A stretch of DNA of 17,028 bases from Calditerrivibrio sp. GTDB lineage: Bacteria; Chrysiogenota; Deferribacteres; Deferribacterales; Calditerrivibrionaceae. The position numbers were made by a program, and so were the translations under genes. This document shows positions 14,429-17,028 of the stretch, in pieces; the first letter of the stretch is position 1; every line of letters starts with the position of its first letter. The stretch is from contig JAIWOA010000092.1 in NCBI GenBank assembly GCA_020217115.1, positions 1 to 17,028 on the forward strand. Reading direction: 5' to 3'. The notes beneath the pieces were generated by a model. The model was not told the DNA's origin. It worked only from the letters and a program-made list of their open reading frames with translations, and did not search any database.

Positions 14429-15962
14429 AAATTTAGGGGAAATTCTTACCTTTAATGCAGGTATTAGACCAAATAAAACATATATCTACTTTGAAAAAAA
14501 GAAATTTAGTTACAAAGAAATTGATATTATGACAAATAAAGTTGCAAAAGTGCTCATAAAATTTGGTATAGCAAAGGGGGATCGTGTTGCAATCTTGCTT
14601 GAAAATTCCCCAGAATTTATAATAACATATTTTGGTATTGCAAAGGCTGGAGGGGTTGCAGTTCCCCTTAATACCTTTTTGAAAGAGGATGAGATACAAT
14701 ACATTTTGACTAATTCTGAATCTAAAATATTGGTATCTTCCTCTAAGTTTGCAGATGTTATTAAGAATCAAAGAAAATTATGTAAAAATCTTAAAAATAT
14801 ATTTACCTATGATCACGCAGATTTTGAGTCACTGAATTTACACCAGCTTGCCAGTGCTGAAAAGGATGACAACCCTCGTGTAAATGTTGGTCATGAAGAT
14901 CTGGCAGTTTTTATCTATACATCTGGCACTACAGGTCATCCTAAGGGGGCAATGCTTACACACTTTAACCTTTTGCATAATGTAGATGCATGTTTAAAAG
15001 TATTCAAGATAGATCATACTTACAAGGTTCTGCTTGTTTTGCCGATGTTTCACTCCTACACATTTACTGCCAGCGTCCTTTTACCAACCTATGCAGGGTG
15101 TGGGATAATAGTTCTGGCATCGATAATGGAACTTAAGAAAAAATCTTTTAAAAGGGTATTGTTATTTCAGAGACCAAATTTCTTTCTGGGTGTTCCGCAG
15201 ATATACACAGCCCTTGCAAGAGCAAATATCCCTTCATGGTTTGCAAAATTTCTGTATCCTATAAAGATACATGTCAGTGGTGGTGCTCCTCTCCCTGAAG
15301 ATATTATAAATGAATTTTATGCTAAGTATAAAAAACCTATAATAGAGGGTTATGGACTTTCTGAAGCTTCACCTGTAGTATCTGTCAATCCCTTAAATAA
15401 GCAGAAACCATATTCTGTTGGTCCAGCTTTACCTGGTGTTGAAGTAAAGATAGTAAACGATGATGAGATTGAAGTCCCTGTTGGAGAAGTTGGAGAGTTG
15501 ATAGTTAGGGGACCTAATGTTATGAAAGGGTACTGGAAGATGGAAGATGCTACAGCCCTTACTATAAGAAATGGTTGGTTGTTTACTGGAGACATAGCAA
15601 AAATTGACAGGGATGGATATATTTACATAGTTGATAGAAAGAAGGATCTTATTATATCTAAAGGGATAAATATATATCCAAGGGAGATCGAGGAGTATCT
15701 CTATCTCTATGAAGGTGTAGATGCTGCGGCTGTTATAGGTGTTCCTGATAAACAAAGTGGTGAGATTCCAGTTGCATTTATAAAGATAAAAGATGGCTGC
15801 AAGGTTGATATAAATAACCTGAAGGATTACCTGAAAAAGCATCTTGCCAATTTTAAGATTCCAAGACATATATATATAAAAGATGATATACCAATGACAG
15901 CAACCGGAAAAGTTTTGAAAAGAAAATTGAAAGAGATGGTAATTGATCAGTTTGTAAGTTAG
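14418..15962 (+). CDS. fadD: long-chain fatty acid/acyl-CoA ligase (AMP-forming)
   Basis: ANL-superfamily ligases activate a carboxylic acid as the acyl-adenylate and then transfer it to CoA. From the ATG at 14418 the protein is 514 residues. It shows the phosphate loop YTSGTTGHPKG (167-177), the acyl-pocket segment PMFHSYTF, EGYGLSEASP, the hinge region GWLFTGDI...DRKKDLIISKGINIYP and the C-terminal PMTATGKVLKR with the adenylation lysine near K498. GGAGG lies five bases before this ATG; the earlier in-frame ATG at 14406 would put that site inside the gene. The start overlaps maf by 11 bases. Fatty-acid chain length is not readable; it could feed odd-chain acids toward the propionyl-CoA operon, which is inference. 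The gene symbol is by family only. Confidence 0.88.
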   Translation: MNFKNLGEILTFNAGIRPNKTYIYFEKKKFSYKEIDIMTNKVAKVLIKFGIAKGDRVAILLENSPEFIITYFGIAKAGGVAVPLNTFLKEDEIQYILTNSESKILVSSSKFADVIKNQRKLCKNLKNIFTYDHADFESLNLHQLASAEKDDNPRVNVGHEDLAVFIYTSGTTGHPKGAMLTHFNLLHNVDACLKVFKIDHTYKVLLVLPMFHSYTFTASVLLPTYAGCGIIVLASIMELKKKSFKRVLLFQRPNFFLGVPQIYTALARANIPSWFAKFLYPIKIHVSGGAPLPEDIINEFYAKYKKPIIEGYGLSEASPVVSVNPLNKQKPYSVGPALPGVEVKIVNDDEIEVPVGEVGELIVRGPNVMKGYWKMEDATALTIRNGWLFTGDIAKIDRDGYIYIVDRKKDLIISKGINIYPREIEEYLYLYEGVDAAAVIGVPDKQSGEIPVAFIKIKDGCKVDINNLKDYLKKHLANFKIPRHIYIKDDIPMTATGKVLKRKLKEMVIDQFVS

Positions 15963-15964
15963 AG

Positions 15965-15987
15965 GGATAAAAAGTTTTATCCTTATT
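15965..15987 (+). terminator. AT-rich hairpin after the acyl-CoA ligase
   Basis: GGATAAAA (15965-15972) is perfectly complementary to TTTTATCC (15975-15982), folding with a short loop, and TTATT follows. It starts two bases after the stop codon. The U-tract is weak, so termination is probable but inefficient. Confidence 0.55.
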
Positions 15988-16062
15988 AGTAGTTTAGTAT
16001 TATCTTTTTTATAGTTTTCTGGAACAATTTTCAAGGATGTTTTCATAATATTTTTTTATATA

Positions 16063-16090
16063 TTGCAAGTATAGGTTTTAGTTATATATT
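16063..16090 (+). promoter_or_regulatory. probable promoter of the DJ-1/PfpI gene
   Basis: TTGCAA (16063-16068), a 16-base spacer and TATATT (16085-16090). The ribosome binding site AGGAGG lies shortly before the ATG at 16143. The sequence between the ligase hairpin and this promoter is AT-rich and holds nothing else I can support. Confidence 0.45.
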
Positions 16091-16142
16091 AAAAATGTCG
16101 TAATTTATATCTGGAAAAAAATTTCAAAGGAGGAAACCTGAT

Positions 16143-16724
16143 ATGGGAGCAAAAAAGATACTATTTCTTGTTGGAGATTATGTTGAAGACTATGAGGTAA
16201 TGGTTCCTTTTCAAGCATTGCAGGCTGTTGGTCACATAGCTCATGCCGTTTGTCCTGGTAAAAAAGCTGGTGAAAAGATTCGAACAGCTATCCATGATTT
16301 TGAAGGTGATCAGACTTATAGTGAAAAACCTGGTCATAATTTTACTCTAAATGCTACTTTTGATGATGTTAGGCCAGAGGATTATGATGCTCTTGTGATT
16401 CCTGGAGGTAGGGCACCCGAGTATATCAGACTTAATCCTGCAGTTATAAAGATAGTGCAGCACTTTTCAAAACAAAATAAACCTATAGCAGCTATATGTC
16501 ATGGTGCACAGCTACTTGCGGCAGCAGGTGCATTATCTGGAAGGGGATGTTCTGCCTATCCTGCTGTTGGACCAGATGTTACTTGCGCAGGTGGGACATA
16601 TGTGGATATACCGGTGGATAAAGCCCATGTGGATGGGAACCTTGTTACAGCTCCTGCATGGCCTGCTCATCCTGACTGGATTGCAAAATTTCTCAACGTG
16701 TTGGGTACAAAAATAGAGTTATAA
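16143..16724 (+). CDS. DJ-1/PfpI family protein, DJ-1D-like (possible glyoxalase III)
   Basis: The 193-residue single-domain protein has the nucleophile elbow AICHGAQ with C119 and H120, and E18 in GDYVEDYEV, the acid that tunes the cysteine in DJ-1 proteins. The long match around [32 protein letters not shown] and [12 protein letters not shown] recalls plant DJ-1D proteins, which carry two such domains and act as glutathione-independent glyoxalases. The comparison is from memory. Likely roles are detoxifying methylglyoxal or related glycation chemistry in the cytoplasm; older annotations as an intracellular protease are less likely. It is monocistronic, with its own promoter, a strong AGGAGG site and its own terminator. 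Confidence 0.9.
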   Translation: MGAKKILFLVGDYVEDYEVMVPFQALQAVGHIAHAVCPGKKAGEKIRTAIHDFEGDQTYSEKPGHNFTLNATFDDVRPEDYDALVIPGGRAPEYIRLNPAVIKIVQHFSKQNKPIAAICHGAQLLAAAGALSGRGCSAYPAVGPDVTCAGGTYVDIPVDKAHVDGNLVTAPAWPAHPDWIAKFLNVLGTKIEL

Positions 16725-16738
16725 AATCTTGTAGACCC

Positions 16739-16770
16739 GTGGCTCTTCTGGAGCCACTTTTTTATTTTTT
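16739..16770 (+). terminator. rho-independent terminator of the DJ-1/PfpI gene
   Basis: GTGGCTC (16739-16745) pairs perfectly with GAGCCAC (16751-16757) around a TTCTG loop, followed by TTTTTTATTTTTT. A textbook terminator 15 bases after the stop. Confidence 0.92.
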
Positions 16771-16842
16771 TATGTTTTATGCAATTTCTAACTTATTTTT
16801 AAAATTTACCTTTTGTACTTATTTTATGCATTTTCCTTTACA

Positions 16843-17028
16843 TTATCTAAAAATAATGAAAATTATGTACCCTAAAGGGGCAATATAGAACAGCTTATTA
16901 ACTAATTTATATCTTTTGATATTAAAAATGATAAACAACAGGGGAAGGAAAATAGAAGATCCCCTCAGTCCCATTGACATGTAGCTCCACTCAAGTATGC
17001 CACTCTTCAGGTTTGACAATGTCAATAT
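16843..17028 (-). CDS. sodium:solute symporter-like protein, C-terminal end (partial, runs off right edge)
   Basis: The minus-strand frame is open from the window edge for 61 codons and ends at 16843. The fragment is hydrophobic with two predicted helices. The segment GILEWSYMSMGLRGSSIF followed by LPLL resembles the late transmembrane region of sodium:solute symporters, where an L-x-x-S/A-Y-x-x-x-x-x-G-x-F-x-P pattern is common. The N-terminal bulk lies beyond 17028, so substrate and exact family cannot be set. It converges on the DJ-1/PfpI gene, separated by that gene's terminator and about 70 AT-rich bases. A polytopic membrane protein of another family remains possible. Confidence 0.6.
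   Translation of the reverse strand: MLTLSNLKSGILEWSYMSMGLRGSSIFLPLLFIIFNIKRYKLVNKLFYIAPLGYIIFIIFR

Noticed and set aside
15429..16046. Long minus-strand frame antisense to the acyl-CoA ligase
   Set aside because: It is a shadow of the well-supported ligase, rich in residues expected from reading AT-rich coding DNA backwards, with no family motif.
1..17028. CRISPR arrays, tRNA or rRNA genes, prophage or toxin-antitoxin modules
   Set aside because: I saw no regularly spaced repeats, no cloverleaf-like or rRNA-like segments, and no phage or toxin genes on reading both strands.

Overview
The window is low-GC bacterial DNA with densely packed, often overlapping genes. The gene mix is a split propionyl-CoA carboxylase with a one-chain methylmalonyl-CoA mutase and MeaB, a long-chain polyprenyl synthase, a periplasmic flavin transferase with NusG-II and Gx membrane proteins, and a plant-DJ-1D-like protein. 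Together with the AT-rich codon use this suits an anaerobic, quinone-respiring Gram-negative of the Deferribacterota type (Calditerrivibrio/Deferribacter-like). That placement is inference from content and remembered homology, not from a marker gene.

Layout. (1) 1-84: the last 27 codons of an IS30-type transposase run in from the left edge. (2) 196-1596 (+): S-adenosylhomocysteine hydrolase. (3) 1597-1984: a gene-free gap holding a near-consensus promoter, an 18-nt all-pyrimidine tract and a rho-independent terminator, read here as a candidate small RNA of about 77 nt. (4) 8796-1985 (-): an operon in the order carboxyltransferase, biotin carboxylase, biotin carrier, hairpin, methylmalonyl-CoA mutase, MeaB. 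It carries propionyl-CoA to succinyl-CoA or the reverse, except for the epimerase, which is absent here. (5) 10014-8945 (-): a degenerate methyltransferase-like protein and RidA. (6) 10117-15962 (+): polyprenyl diphosphate synthase, AmmeMemoRadiSam radical SAM enzyme, lipoprotein ApbE, NusG-II protein, Gx membrane protein, Maf and an acyl-CoA ligase. Every junction is an overlap or a short gap, so this looks like one co-translated operon. (7) 16143-16724 (+): a DJ-1/PfpI protein with its own promoter and a strong terminator. (8) 16843-17028 (-): the C-terminal end of a probable sodium:solute symporter running off the right edge.

How the parts may work together. The carboxylase/mutase block handles odd-chain or propionate carbon, and the acyl-CoA ligase could feed acyl-CoAs into it. 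The plus-strand operon joins quinone side-chain synthesis to an extracytoplasmic flavin-transfer protein and two small membrane proteins. That set resembles, from memory, the core of the Gram-positive flavin-based extracellular electron transfer (FLEET) locus, and it is the best candidate here for an under-described redox system. The C-rich putative small RNA carries a copy of the 16S anti-Shine-Dalgarno sequence, and several genes in the window have unusual G-run ribosome binding sites that could pair with it.
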